Shown here: positions 29,652-41,200 of the stretch, piece after piece | How positions within the stretch are numbered: the stretch's first letter is position 1 | How the letters are laid out: each line of letters opens with the position of its first letter | Source of the DNA: Clonostachys chloroleuca | Lineage: Eukaryota > Ascomycota > Sordariomycetes > Hypocreales > Bionectriaceae | Reading direction: 5' to 3' | DNA: 64,000 nt | Assembly: GCA_037952775.1 (NCBI GenBank) | Contig: JBANAY010000004.1 | Location: forward strand, 15,252,001 to 15,316,000 | Made by a program: the position numbers and the translations under genes | Notes under the pieces: model-generated | Told to the model about the DNA's origin: nothing | Database searches by the model: none | The model's input: only the letters and a program-made list of their open reading frames with translations

Positions 29652-31300
29652 CTACCTTCGTCTTATACCTATATTCATTGTAATCTGCCTCCTTGTTAAC
29701 CCTTCGCTAATTTCCGGTGGCCCCTGCCTCATACAAACATCATATCTCTTTGCCCAAGTTGCGGCGAGGATCTTCAGTTCCATTTCAACAAGATTACGCC
29801 CAAGGCAGGCCCTCGGTCCGGTGCTAAACGGTATAAAGGCATTTTTTTGTTGAGCTGTAGCATTATCCCACCTCTCTGGCCTATACTCCAGGGCATCTTG
29901 ACCCCATATTTCCTCCGAATGGTGGATCGTGTAGATAGGTACACTGAGAGTCGTGCCTGCAGGGAAATAGTGTCCGCGGAAATGGATGCCTTCAGAGTCT
30001 GGCGGAACGTCGCGAGGAAGACCGAGCCCGATGGTGGAGTGTTGGCGGAGAGTCTCGTTGATAACCGAGTTCAAGTAAGGCAGATTCTTGACCATGTCGT
30101 GGGTGGGAACTATAACATCGGCGGGAAGTGCTGCGTCCACCTCCTCTTGCAGTCTTGACATGGCGTGAGGGTTGGCCGCCAAATGGTTCATTACTGCGCA
30201 GAACGTGTTGTTTGTCGTATCACTACCGGCAATTAGTAGAGTGAGCGCTTCGGCTGTGAGCTCTTCGAACCCGAAAGCGTCTCCTTTGTCATCACTCCCT
30301 TCCTGTAGGAGTGAAAGAAGATCTTGGCGATCTTCTGGCTGCTTTGGATTCTCCCAGCGGTCTTTAACGCGAGCAATTGCAACGCCAGTGAAGCTCTTGA
30401 CACCTTCCAAGCCCTTGCGGAAATATGGATCAGGGATGTACTGGGCATAAGGATTAAGCTCAGGAATGGCACCAAGAGTTGCTGCAATTTCACTCCTGTG
30501 GCTGAGATGCTTGACTGCTGGGAGAAGTGTTGATGGCCCTTCGCGAGTTGTGCGCGACTCAGCAAGGTCAGCCCCAGCCTGAAGCATGCCGAATGGTGAC
30601 CCAAAAATGATATCGCCAATTACGTCGAAGGCAAAGAAACTGCAAAGTCTCATTAGAAAGGTGTCTCATGACAATCATTCCCTCGACTTACTTGATCCAA
30701 CGTCTGCAGTCAAGGTCGGCATAGCCGTCTGTCTTAGCTCCATCCTTAGCAATGTCATCCCACTTTTCAATCAAAAACTTGAGATTCTGGGCGAAACAGG
30801 GCTCCATTTGACGGACCGACTTGGGAGCGAAGGTGTGGGCTACGATGCGTCTTTTATGAGAATGCTGAGCTCGGTCTCGTGTATTGAACACGCTGTAGCC
30901 GATTGATCGGAAAGTATCATACCAAGCCCTAGGAGTATATCAGTCACAATAGGTCTGCTACCAAGAAAGAGTCTTGATGCATCACATACGATTTCAGTGA
31001 GCGGTTACCATGGCCGTAAACAAGGTTGATTGCCTTATCATCGGCAATACTCACATGGTTTGGCTGAATACGGACGACAGGGCCAAGGCGACGGTGCAGG
31101 GCATCAATGTACTCGGATCGTTTGTTTTCACGGCTAATGGACATAAGCCAAAGACTTGTGAACTGAGCCGGGAAAGGCGATGGAATGCCTCTTAGGTGAC
31201 GGTAGGTCCAGAAATAGGGAATGATTATATAGTAGACGGGCAAGAAGGCGATCCCAGCAACTAGGAGAACCCAGGGTGAAAGGATTGGGATAATTGCCAT
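29652..31300 (-). CDS. Cytochrome P450 monooxygenase (CYP53-like group)
   Basis: Three exons on the minus strand: 31300-30990, 30928-30692, 30639-29652; 511 aa. Introns are 30929-30989 (GTATGT..CCTAG) and 30640-30691 (GTAAGT..TGCAG). A hydrophobic N-terminal anchor (about 8-30) places it in the ER membrane. Hallmarks are the I-helix oxygen-binding AGSDTT (320-325), the K-helix ETLR (378-381), YRPERWD and the heme loop FSTGPRACLGRN with Cys461 as thiolate ligand. The overall pattern (RLGPVVRIQPNHVSIAD near residue 75) is like benzoate-hydroxylase-related fungal P450s, but in this context it is more likely a tailoring oxygenase. It needs a P450 reductase. It lies divergent from the MFS gene (552 bp apart), so the two may share a promoter region. 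No disabling change seen. Confidence 0.92.
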
Positions 31301-31851
31301 TTTGATTTACTTTAAAGCCCAGAATTAAGAAATTAGTAGTATGAAATCGAGTAGGTAGGTTTGGTCCTGCCATCTGTGAGTCTATCTACATGGCGAAATC
31401 TATCCTATATAATAATATTGCCATAAGTCACCCAACACTATGTAACCTGGTTAGGATTTACACATGACAATAGCAATCAACATCCCGCCCCCGCCCGGAT
31501 TGCTCATATCAATCTTGACCTTGGTGTGTTGTACTGGTCCAAAGTGTAAAGACAACGGTGTATCCCTAAAATCAAAGGATTTATACGCCTGCATCCCAAC
31601 CGCCGGGGTTACATCTACGAAGTAGGGTAGGTACGTACCTATCTACCTAGATGTAAGTACTTACCATGCCACGTTACTGTCTCCACATTTAGCAATCATA
31701 CCTACCCAAACCATTCTTTCTAAAGAACCCATGACCAGGATCCACCGAATCGCTCTATATTCTGACATGCATCCCTTCAGCGATGCCTATCCTACCAACC
31801 GCCAACTGATGTCTCACGATTGTCAGCCCTCCTAGGCCTAACACAGAGGAA
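31301..31851. promoter_or_regulatory. Divergent promoter region between P450 and MFS genes
   Basis: 551 bp between the two start codons, with no open exon. It contains short tandem TACCTA/GTACC repeats (about 31630-31665). No known regulator site was identified with confidence. Confidence 0.5.
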
Positions 31852-33255
31852 ATGAGTATTTCGGCGACTGCGCAAGTGGTAGCAATGCGTCCGTTAAGGA
31901 GGGGAAACACTCCTAATCCAAGGAGCTTTACTGGCCAAGCTCAAATGGAGCTCAGTGCTGTGGCCAGTGGCAACGAAGCGAACCAGAGAGATGACGCTCG
32001 TGAGTCTGGGGAAAATCCAAGCTCTCCCATTCCAAACCCGGATCCCCTCCCAGATGGTGGATATGGCTGGGCTGTCGTCTTCGCCTGCTTCGTCCACACC
32101 TTCTGGCTCAACGCCTGGACTGGGTCATGGGGCATACTCCAAGTCGCGCTCCTCAAACAGACACTGCAGCACTCCTCCTCAAGCACCTTGTCCTTTGTGG
32201 GATCCCTTGGCCTCGCTTTGGGAACCGGACTAGGTGTTCCTGCTGTGATGCTTGCGCGTCGCATCGGTGCTCGTAACACTGGCCTACTTGGCATTACTAT
32301 CTACGGCGTGGGCAATATTGTGAGCGCAGAGGCAGTCCACAGCGTGGGGGGTTTGTTCATCGCGAGTGGCGTTCTGTATGGATTGGGAGGTGGCTGCATA
32401 TATGCCATGTCCAATATCCTACCTGTTCAGTGGTTCGACAAAAGACTTGGGACGGCTAATGGCATCATCAAGCTTGGTGGGGGAATAGGTGCTACCCTCA
32501 TGGCCGTCGTGGCCGGTATGCTGACCGAAAAAGTCGGCATCGCCTGGACATTCAGAATTTTCGGACTGGTATCACTAGGCACGGGTATTCCTGTAGCCTT
32601 CCTGATCAAGGAACGCCGAACAGCTCCGCGAAACTACAATTTCCAACTGTCCATCTTCAAGGAGCTGCCCTTCTCATTCATTTTCGGGGCAGGCGCCATT
32701 GGTATATTTGCCTTATATGCACCGCCCTTCTTCCTCCCTTACGTGACCAATGCCCTAGGGTTCGACAATACGACTTCAACAGGCGTAGTCGCGTGCTTCA
32801 ATGCTTGCATGGCCATTGGCCGTCTCATATCGGGTATTGCCTGCGACAAGCTCGGGACCATGAATATGGTGTTCTTGACTATGGCACTCAATGCAATTAC
32901 TTTTTTTGCGGTGTGGTCCGTCTCTTACAACCTCGCGACCCTGTTAGTGTTCGCTGTCACCAACGGCATCGCCAATGGCGCCTTCTTTGTTACGATGCCA
33001 ACGGCTGTGAGTAGATTGCTAGGAAAAGACCGTGCCGCAGATGGCATTAGCATTGCGCTTGCAGGATGGTGCCCCGGTCTTTTGGTGGGAAATCCTATTG
33101 CCGGCGCCCTGATTGATGTCATGGGAGCAGATAAGGCGACGTCGATTGTGCCGTTTCGGCCGGCGGTGTTCTATGCCGGCGGGACGGCCTTGGCCTCGAC
33201 TGTTCTGGTTGCTGCTTCCCGCCTGGGGATGAATAAGTCGGTTTCGAGGATGTGA
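31852..33255 (+). CDS. MFS transporter, monocarboxylate (MCH/MCT) type
   Basis: 467 aa, intronless. After a polar N-terminal tail of about 65 residues comes DGGYGWAVV, the MCT signature in TM1, followed by 12 predicted membrane segments, ASGVLYGLGGGCIYAMSNIL in TM4-5, WFDKRLGTANGI (the loop typical of fungal MCTs), and NACMAIGRLISGIACDKLG between TM8 and 9. Fungal MCH proteins carry monocarboxylates, riboflavin or, in metabolite clusters, the product or a precursor. Its divergent neighbour is a P450. Probably plasma membrane or vacuole. The start at 31852 is supported by its position before a typical tail; the next Met is 31884. Intact. Confidence 0.9.
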   Translation: MSISATAQVVAMRPLRRGNTPNPRSFTGQAQMELSAVASGNEANQRDDARESGENPSSPIPNPDPLPDGGYGWAVVFACFVHTFWLNAWTGSWGILQVALLKQTLQHSSSSTLSFVGSLGLALGTGLGVPAVMLARRIGARNTGLLGITIYGVGNIVSAEAVHSVGGLFIASGVLYGLGGGCIYAMSNILPVQWFDKRLGTANGIIKLGGGIGATLMAVVAGMLTEKVGIAWTFRIFGLVSLGTGIPVAFLIKERRTAPRNYNFQLSIFKELPFSFIFGAGAIGIFALYAPPFFLPYVTNALGFDNTTSTGVVACFNACMAIGRLISGIACDKLGTMNMVFLTMALNAITFFAVWSVSYNLATLLVFAVTNGIANGAFFVTMPTAVSRLLGKDRAADGISIALAGWCPGLLVGNPIAGALIDVMGADKATSIVPFRPAVFYAGGTALASTVLVAASRLGMNKSVSRM

Positions 33256-33479
33256 TTCAATTTAGCAGTATTGGACCTCTCTTAGGATTGATTCATGACC
33301 TAAGAGGGATAGAGAATAAAGACTCTGTTCTCTGAGTTTTTTATTGTTAAGTACATATAAATAGCTGATGAAGTAATGAAATCCCATTGCATAATAATAA
33401 ACACTCCTTAAAGCAGTCGGGAAACAGATATTGATTTTTCCTCCGACTCATCTTCCTCCACCTAACGTGAGTTCATACT
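33256..33479. other. Intergenic, converging 3' ends
   Basis: 224 bp between convergent genes, AT-rich with AATAAA-like signals near 33315 and 33395. Presumed 3' UTRs and poly(A) regions. Confidence 0.5.
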
Positions 33480-34594
33480 TTACACTCGTACACCAAACGT
33501 CTTCTCCATCCCGCCCATAAGTACCGATGATTTATCCTGCTCGGCATGACTGGCCGCATAGCTGTTATACTTCGACTCTGCCAATTCCTTCGCCGTAGTC
33601 TCAATCCCTTCGGCATCTAGAAAAGTGGTGTTGTCTGCAGGACGAAGCAAATAAGCAATCGAGTACCTATGGCCCTCACTACTGGCTCGTCCCTCTCGAA
33701 CTACACGGTGCACGGATGAGAAGAGTTTCTTTCCCGAAATAAAACGCAGCCCGTCGCCAACATTGATAACAGCCTGCTCTTCGCGTGGCTCAACCCACTC
33801 CCAGCCACTGGTACTAGGCGAAAAGACCTGGAGACCCCACTGGTCACTGAACAAAACAGTCAGAGAGCCTAGGTCAGTATGCTTCTGGTGAGTAAGTCTG
33901 CCTGGGTAGCTTAGCAGAGCTAGAATAGTTTCTGACTTGACACTTTGGTCGTGGTGTTTCTGCAGGTCTAGTTCGGACATATTTAGAATACAAGCGTAAC
34001 AGCAGAGGAGGCTTCTAACGACATGCTCGCAGGTAGCTATATATTCTGGGACAAGCTTGCCAGCTTCGTGGAAGAGGGCTGGGAGTGCACCTGCCACGTT
34101 CATTTTCAAGTCGTACGATCCAATCTAAGTCGTGTCAGGCGGCGGAGAGAAGAAGGGTAGGTAATTCTCTTTGTAACTTACAGCGAGGTGCTCGAATGAT
34201 TCTTCCTGTTTCTCGCGATCAACACCCGAGAATGTCCCCTTTCTCACAAATCTTCAAACGTAAATTTGTTAGTATACTTAGATAACTCACAGTACAGTTA
34301 GACTTGCCCTCTCTTTGAATGTCCCTTGTAGTCCTGAAGCTTGACATCAAGAGGCTGATGAAAGTAACTTTCCATCACTTTGAGCAGATCCCTCTTCATT
34401 TCGGGCAGCTTATCCACCTTGCTACCCTTAAAATCTAGGTAGAAAAAACCGGCAGAGGTACTTGCTGCTGCTAGCTTACTGATTTCATTGGAATCCTTTC
34501 GCTCCAAGGCCGCAAAGCTGAGGGTCTCGAGCGATGCATTGGGGATATGTCCATCGCTTACCATATTTGCAAAAGTGGTAGGGGGGTTGGTCAA
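33480..34594 (-). CDS. 2-oxoglutarate/Fe(II)-dependent oxygenase (IPNS-like), with a GC-AG intron
   Basis: Exons on the minus strand: 34594-34308, 34251-34182, 34124-33480; 333 aa. Intron 34252-34307 starts GCAAGT and ends GAAG with branch ACTAAC. Only this GC donor joins GHSKRG to FVRKGTFSGVDREK in phase; the GT donor next to it gives a shorter, less family-like loop and needs a poor acceptor. The second intron is 34125-34181 (GTAAGT..TTAG). DIOX_N covers about 25-110. The jelly roll has the iron ligands His201 and Asp203 (HTD) and His258 (SSVHRV), and Arg272/Ser274 (RYS) for 2-oxoglutarate. Members hydroxylate, desaturate or close rings in metabolites. It sits between the transporter and the O-methyltransferase; intact. 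Confidence 0.9.
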
Positions 34595-35005
34595 AAAACG
34601 TGTAAAGTATACGTGTTATTCAGAGGAGACTCGGTGCGTTCGAGTGTGATGTTGATTGTTATAAAAAGAGAGAGGTTTGATGGGCCATTATCTTCTGTGT
34701 CTCGTTTAAATATTTTAACAAAGCTTATATTCTATTATTCTTTGATTGGTAGAGGAAGTTAACAGGCCCTTTGATTTACAGTCACTCATATGGTTCTGCA
34801 TATTAGCCAAGGTTACACTAGCTGCGATACCTTGGTTTGCTATCCATGGACTAGCTTTGCGTCTTTTTTTGCCGGGGATAACAATCCCCTTATGTTTCGG
34901 CCACTGCTGTTAAAAGAGCCCTGTAAGACTAGGAACCTTCTATCCTAGGCTTCTGCGAAGATAGGAGGAATTTTATCAAATTGACACGCCCTGCCATCCA
35001 CACAC

Positions 35006-35039
<34 letters not shown>

Positions 35040-35238
35040 CTCAGGCTTGGAATATAGAAACATGTAAATCTAATTCGTACACGATCCCAAAGATGAAACG
35101 AAAGGATTTAGTTGCAACCAAAAGACCCTGATGACGCAATATTATAAATCACTACCATCCCAAAGATAGGTCTGACAGTACATTACAGTTACCTCGGATA
35201 TAAAGAACGGTCATATGTGGGATGGAGGATTCCCTGCC
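34595..35238. other. Intergenic, promoter of oxygenase and 3' side of methyltransferase
   Basis: 644 bp without a gene. It includes a T26 run at 35007-35032. Both flanking genes are on the minus strand. Confidence 0.55.
35007..35032. repeat. T26 homopolymer
   Basis: A run of 26 T between the oxygenase and methyltransferase genes; no function evident. Confidence 0.9.
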
Positions 35239-36579
35239 TTAAACATCCAATACAAGCTCGACAAATGACAGTACTGACTCAGGTGGCCTGGAGATCTTGT
35301 TGATCCTAAGTCTTGTGTCCACCATTCCCAAAAGACTCTTCAATTCCCTCTCGCTTCTATCACCACCTCCATGCAGATTGAATCCTAGAAGATCCATGTT
35401 GCGGAGATTCTTCTCCTCGTGGACGGACATCTCATCAAACCCCTCGGGTAGGAGCCTGCCGATGATCCATGTCTTTGCCCTATACTTCTCCATTCCGCGC
35501 ACCAGGGGCTTCAGGATACGAACGCTCCCTGCATCTGACCAGTCCTGTAGCACCCGAACAAGGAGATACGCAGCGGGGACCTTCCCATCTGGAAGCTCAG
35601 GTTGCGGCGTGAAGAAGTCATGAGCCTGGAAGTGGATACGATCAGCTAAACTGTGAGCCTCAATCAGTTCTCTCGCGGGCTTCTCGTTCTGCGGCCGATC
35701 CTGGACAACAAATGATATCCCATGCACCAAAGGCGCAAGCTCTACTACAACGTGCCCATTACCACCACCCACATCCACAATTGTTCCTCCCTTTAGGGAA
35801 TCCCAGTCAAGCCCTTGGAGATAGGTTGCTGTCGCCCCGCCAGAGTTCTGGTGTAACAGGAGCCCCCTCATCGCTCTGCTGTACAACTCCGTTTCTGTCT
35901 CTTGCCCAGGCGCTGCCTCTTTGACGTCTTCAATCTGCACCCAGAACGCCCTGTTCTTTCCAAGCGGGTCCGCGAGGGCGCATGGGGCCACCACCTCTTC
36001 TTGCTCAACGGATTGAGGGCGGAGGAGAATGGCCTTTGCTACTTCGTGTGCTCCCTGGCTTGCCAGTTTGCCTGTTCTCCACTCGATCCAAGCACTCGAT
36101 TCTGGGAGCGCAGCACTGAGTGCTGTGTGTGCCACTTGTCCATTGTCGGTCTGGCGAAACAGACCCATGAGGTATGCGAATCGCAGCTGCTTGACCAAGG
36201 ATCGCTCGTCCCTGACGCCAATCTTTGCGGCAAGGTCCGAGATGCTGAGGCTTCCGTCTAGTGGTACGGCCTCGTGGACCTTGAGGAGGTTGAGGGTGCG
36301 CAAGACATCGATCTCGGAGAGCATGGAGCCTGAGTAGGCGGCCAGGGTCTCGACGGGTCCGCGGACGAGGTTGAGAAGTGCTTGGGTGCGGTCAATGAGG
36401 TCAGAACGAGCAGAGAGAATGTCTGGGTGGGCTGCGGCATCGGACCAGTCCTTGCGGCCAGTAGGGGAGACGGAAGGAGGTTGGAGGTTGTACTGAGTGA
36501 GGAGGTGCTGGAGAGTGTTCGCCGAGTCCGTGATCAAGCGAGAAAGGGCGGTGAGGGTAGGAGCTTCCTGTTGATACAT
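35239..36579 (-). CDS. SAM-dependent O-methyltransferase (Methyltransf_2 type)
   Basis: 446 aa from ATG 36579 (MYQQEAPTLTALSRLI); the frame is open further upstream to 36750, but that extension is hydrophobic and unlike the family. An N-terminal helical dimerisation/winged-helix part (about 60-190) is followed by the SAM-binding loop VDVGGGNGH (268-276), DRIHFQAHDFF (acidic motif), and the catalytic-region motif. The last reads LQDWSD, with Gln345 where most members have His (HDW). Then comes an EEKNLRNMDLL helix with the second acidic residue. The usual reaction is methylation of a phenolic hydroxyl in a polyketide. With His replaced, rate or chemistry may differ. Uninterrupted; the last gene before the AT-rich block. 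Confidence 0.88.
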   Translation of the reverse strand: MYQQEAPTLTALSRLITDSANTLQHLLTQYNLQPPSVSPTGRKDWSDAAAHPDILSARSDLIDRTQALLNLVRGPVETLAAYSGSMLSEIDVLRTLNLLKVHEAVPLDGSLSISDLAAKIGVRDERSLVKQLRFAYLMGLFRQTDNGQVAHTALSAALPESSAWIEWRTGKLASQGAHEVAKAILLRPQSVEQEEVVAPCALADPLGKNRAFWVQIEDVKEAAPGQETETELYSRAMRGLLLHQNSGGATATYLQGLDWDSLKGGTIVDVGGGNGHVVVELAPLVHGISFVVQDRPQNEKPARELIEAHSLADRIHFQAHDFFTPQPELPDGKVPAAYLLVRVLQDWSDAGSVRILKPLVRGMEKYRAKTWIIGRLLPEGFDEMSVHEEKNLRNMDLLGFNLHGGGDRSERELKSLLGMVDTRLRINKISRPPESVLSFVELVLDV

Positions 36580-36889
36580 GGTAACTAGCAACATCAGTAT
36601 GAAAGCAAGGGTTCGATAGGGTCTAGTGAGAGAGCAGAAACCAAGTGCAGATTTTCCTTGTCTTAAACTAGGTATGTAATGGCACAACGTCATCAAAATC
36701 ATACGTAACTTTAGATTCGTATTTTCAATAGTTCTGCGCGTGTAGCCCAATCAATTGAAAGACCTTGATACATCGGCAATGTTACATCTCGTGTAAAAGG
36801 TTGCAATATCTAATTTATCCATGGTCGAAACCATCCAAAGTATTTTACACACCCTTACTAAAAATAGTATTAGATGTAACATTAAGCAT
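36580..36889. other. O-methyltransferase promoter and edge of the AT-rich block
   Basis: 310 bp of ordinary composition that changes over roughly 36840-36900 into AT-rich RIP sequence. Nothing else recognised. Confidence 0.5.
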
Positions 36890-37552
36890 ATAGGGATAGC
36901 CTTAGGATAGGAAAATCCTTTCTAAAGCTAAATTTAATTCTAATATATCTTTATAATATATACTAATTAATATTATCTCTCTAACTTAATATCTTAGCTT
37001 TTATTAATAAAATAATATAAATAATAATTAAAGCAAAAAGATCTTTAACTATTTATTAAATATATTAATATATAGAATATTCTAAATCTTTATATTAAGT
37101 TCTTCTTATCTTTATAACTTTAATCTTACTCTAATTATAATATTAATTATAGCTATTTAAAGTAATATAATAATAATATATTTATTTATTTATTTTAATA
37201 ATAGCTATAAGTAGAGAATATTATAAGTAATATATTTAAAGATTAAGCTAAATATATATATATATTAAGGGTTTTTACTATATATAAAAAATATTCTAAG
37301 ATCAAGCTATATATAACTAAATCTATATAATTTATTTTAATTAAGTTTTAGTTTATATCTAATCTTTAATTCTATTTTTTTTTTACCTTTTTATTTATAT
37401 AAACTAAAATAAGATAATAATATCTCTAAAAGTTCTAAAAAGTACTTATTAAATATATAATTTAGCTATAAGCTCTAAAGAGAAATACTTATTATATATA
37501 ATTAACTATAATACCTCTTTAAGCTTATTATTACTAATTATTAATTATCTCT

Positions 37553-37885
37553 TATAATAGTTAGATAACTTATACTAGATAAGGTCTAGGGTAGGTCAGG
37601 GTTAAACTAATCAGATTATTATAAACTATATAATATAAGTTACTATTAATATATAAGTATTATAGAGCTAGTTCTAATAGAAGTATAGATAATATTATTA
37701 ATAACTATTTAAAAAAGTATTTCTAGCTAGTAAAATAAATATATATATACTAGACTAATATATTTAATATAGAGTATATTATTAGTAACTAGTTAATAGT
37801 ATAATTAATATATAGAATATTAACTATATTATATTTTATATATAACTTAATATAATAACTAAAGGTAGTTTTTTATATAATATAG
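37553..37885 (-). repeat. Diverged inverted copy of the gypsy LTR
   Basis: It begins TATAATAGTTAGATAACTTA, the reverse complement of the end of the 375-bp LTR at 37898-38272, and follows it for most of the LTR length with small deletions. It lies head to head with that LTR, making an imperfect palindrome of about 720 bp. Probably an older solo LTR of the same family. Confidence 0.65.
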
Positions 37886-37892
37886 AGATAGT

Positions 37893-37897
37893 TTATA
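37893..37897. repeat. Target-site duplication TTATA (left)
   Basis: TTATA directly before the left 375-bp LTR, matching 45103-45107 after the right one. Low information because the region is AT-rich, but equal LTR lengths support these limits. Confidence 0.6.
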
Positions 37898-38272
37898 TAT
37901 TATAAATAAAGGCCACCTTCGGGCCGCAGGAAGTTATATATAAGATAGATAGTACTAATCTACCTTAGTAACTAATAAAGATAATTTTACTTTAAATAAG
38001 TAAAGTCTTAAATAAAGATTATTATAAATACCTCAGTAAATATACTAGTATATATATATATTTATTTCTATAGTTTAAATACTCTTTTAGATAATTATTA
38101 ATAATATTATCTATATCTTTATTATTACTAGCTCTATAATACTTATATATTAATAATAATTTATATTATATAGCCTAAGATAATCTAATTATATTACTTA
38201 GAATAATACTTTAATTAGTTTAATCTTAATCTATTTTAAACCCTATCTAGTATAAATTATCTAACTATTATA
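37898..38272 (+). repeat. Left LTR of gypsy element 1
   Basis: 375 bp, alignable end to end with 44728-45102. It contains the only GC-rich patch for kilobases, 37911-37930 (GGCCACCTTCGGGCCGCAGG). The right LTR has a transition at 11 of those 20 positions, so this is unmutated ancestral sequence. Confidence 0.85.
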
Positions 38273-41200
38273 TATTAATAACTCTTATTTAGCTAATTAC
38301 TTTATCTTAATTACTATAATAATAAAGAAAATATTATAACTATTATAATATCTTAAGCTTAGTAGTAGTATACTCCTATTATTAATAATAATCTATCTAC
38401 TTAATTATTAAGAATAATACTATAGATAAAAATAGTAATAATAGTAATAATAATAATTATTATTATATTAAAAAAAATATAGCTCTTATAAAACTAAGTT
38501 AACTAGCTTAATATATATCTTATAGATATCTACTAGGAGTTAGCTAATATAATAAACCTTATAGTATAGTAAACTATTATAAATACTAATCTCTATATCT
38601 AAGCTATAATTATTATTTAAGGAAGAGAGTTAGAATAACTACTTAAGCTATTACTATTTAAAATATTTAATAGAATATAAAACTAACTTTAGGGATTTAT
38701 AATTTAACTCTAAATATACTTTAACTATTTCTTTATTATCTTTAGAATAGTAAAAAGGAAGATTATATATATCTACTTATAATTTAAAAGAGATATACTT
38801 AATTAGTTTAAATCTATTATAAGGGAATATTTTAATAGATAAAGAAATTAATAAACTATTAATATTATAATAAGTTTTAATTACTTTATAGAAGTTCTTT
38901 AGTAAACTTTTAAGATCTAAGATAAGAAATATAAAGTAGAATATAAAGTTAATCTACTCTCTTAGAAAGGATTATATATAACTTACTTTTAATACTAGAT
39001 ATCTCTAGCTTTTAGTTAAAACTAGATAGGATAAGGAATAAGCTATATTATATTACTTTAATCAGCTAAAAGAAGAAGTATAAAAAGAACTCTATAAGAA
39101 AAACTAGCTAGTAAGTATTTATAAGTATATAACTATAGCTATAAAAATTAATAATTAATAGTACTAGTAATAAACTTATAATAAAAGAATAAACTATTTT
39201 ATTAATACTAGGAAACTATAATAATAGTATATTATAGCTTTTAGAATATATATAAGATCTATAGAGCTAGAAGCTATAGAAAAATATAAATACTATAATT
39301 ATAATAAAATTAGATATATTTTACCCTAGTATTTAGAATTTAAAAAAAAAAAGATTAAAAACCTATTAAAAATAGTAAAAAATAATTAGAAGTAATTAGG
39401 AAAATTAATACTAAAGTCTTAAGAATAATATATAAAATTAATTAAAAGGGAACTCTTATAACTATTATAATTTCTAAATTTCTCCTAAGAAATATATCTA
39501 TCTTTAGAGAAATACTAGAATCTGAGGAATATATAAAACTTAATATAGCTAGAAAGTAATAATAGAAAATCTAATAGATCTTTTAGAAGCTTAAGGAAAA
39601 ATATAAGTAAGAGGAATAAGTTCTAAGATTTAGATTATTTATTAAATATAAATATATATTCTATTATACTAATAGAGTTATTCTATAAACTATTATAGAA
39701 AAAGAATAATACTAATTTATAAGAATAGAAATTAAAACTAAATATAATAAACTTTATATATACTATTAAGAAAAAATATAAAAATAATATTTAAATCTAT
39801 TAGAAGAATTAATTATTTTTAAAAATAATACTATTAATATTATATAGTTTAGTAATAGTATATATAAAATACTAATCTATATAGAGATTATATAGATATA
39901 TAATTACTCTTTAGAATTCTAAATAACTTACTATAATAATTATTATCTAATATATTAGATAGAGAAAGCTAAAAATAATTTCTTTTTATATTCTAATAGA
40001 AGAATATTTAATAAATATACTATAGAATAAATATAATAATTTATATATTAATAATATAGTATAAAATAATATACTATTTTTAAGAAAAATTTAAAAGAAT
40101 ATTCTAAAGAATATACTTATAATAAACTACTAGTAGAATTATACTCTAAACTAAAGTATAAAGTTTATAAAAAGACTAAAATTAAACTATAGTACTAAAA
40201 GAAGAACTTTAAAGAATAAATAATAATTATATATAATAATTAAATTAAATACTATTATAATTAGGAATATAGAAAATATTTAGAAATTAAGAAAATAGTA
40301 TTAGAACTAGCTAAATATAATAATAATAATATAAACTCTATTAAGTTATATTTTTAATAATACTAGTTATAGAAAAAAGAATAAAGATAATAATATATAG
40401 AAAATATACTATCTTTAATAAATAATAGAAAAAGTAGTAATATAAAGAAATAAGAAATTATCTCTATTAATAAAAAGAAATAGAATAAAACTTACTCTAA
40501 TAAAGAGATATTAATAATAATTAATAAATTAAATAATTAGAAAAAGAAATATAAATAGTATATCCCTAGTTATATAGATAAACTAAGAACCTTTATAGAT
40601 ATCTTAAGATAAATACTTAAGAATAAAGAAGAATAAGAATAGTATAAATAATAAGTTAATTAAGTAAAAAATAATATAAATTATCTATAATAGAACTATA
40701 ATATAGTAAAATAATATTAAATTAGAAGATTTTAAAAGCTATTAAGAAAGGAAATTTAATTAATATTATTATAGATATTAAGATTAAGAGAAATAAGCTT
40801 ATAATATAAATAGACTATAGAGTATTAAGTAATTATATTTTACTAATAGTAATTAACTAATTCTACTTACTATAGAGAATAAAAAAAAAGTTCTATAATA
40901 TTATAACTCTAAATAGAATATTATTTAAATATAAAATTAAAATTATTAACTCTAAAACTAATTATCTTATAATTAAGATCTAAGGAAAAGAATTTAATAT
41001 TATATATAACTTAGTACTATTAAATTCCTATAATATTATATTAGAATTATTATAACTATAAAATATAAACCTACTAATAGATTAGTTTATTAGCTATATA
41101 GAGTAAAAGAATATTCTTATAAATCTATATTAGAATTAATAGAAATTAAAATTTTATTAGATATTAGAAAAATATAATAATTTCTTAATAACTAAAGATA

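Noticed and set aside
34252..34305. GT donor at 34305 for the first oxygenase intron
   Set aside because: It requires skipping the good GAAG acceptor for a poor AAAG and shortens a conserved loop; the GC donor two bases earlier fits consensus and phase.
36580..36750. Upstream extension of the O-methyltransferase start to 36750
   Set aside because: The extra 57 residues are hydrophobic and not found in the family; the ATG at 36579 gives the normal N-terminus.
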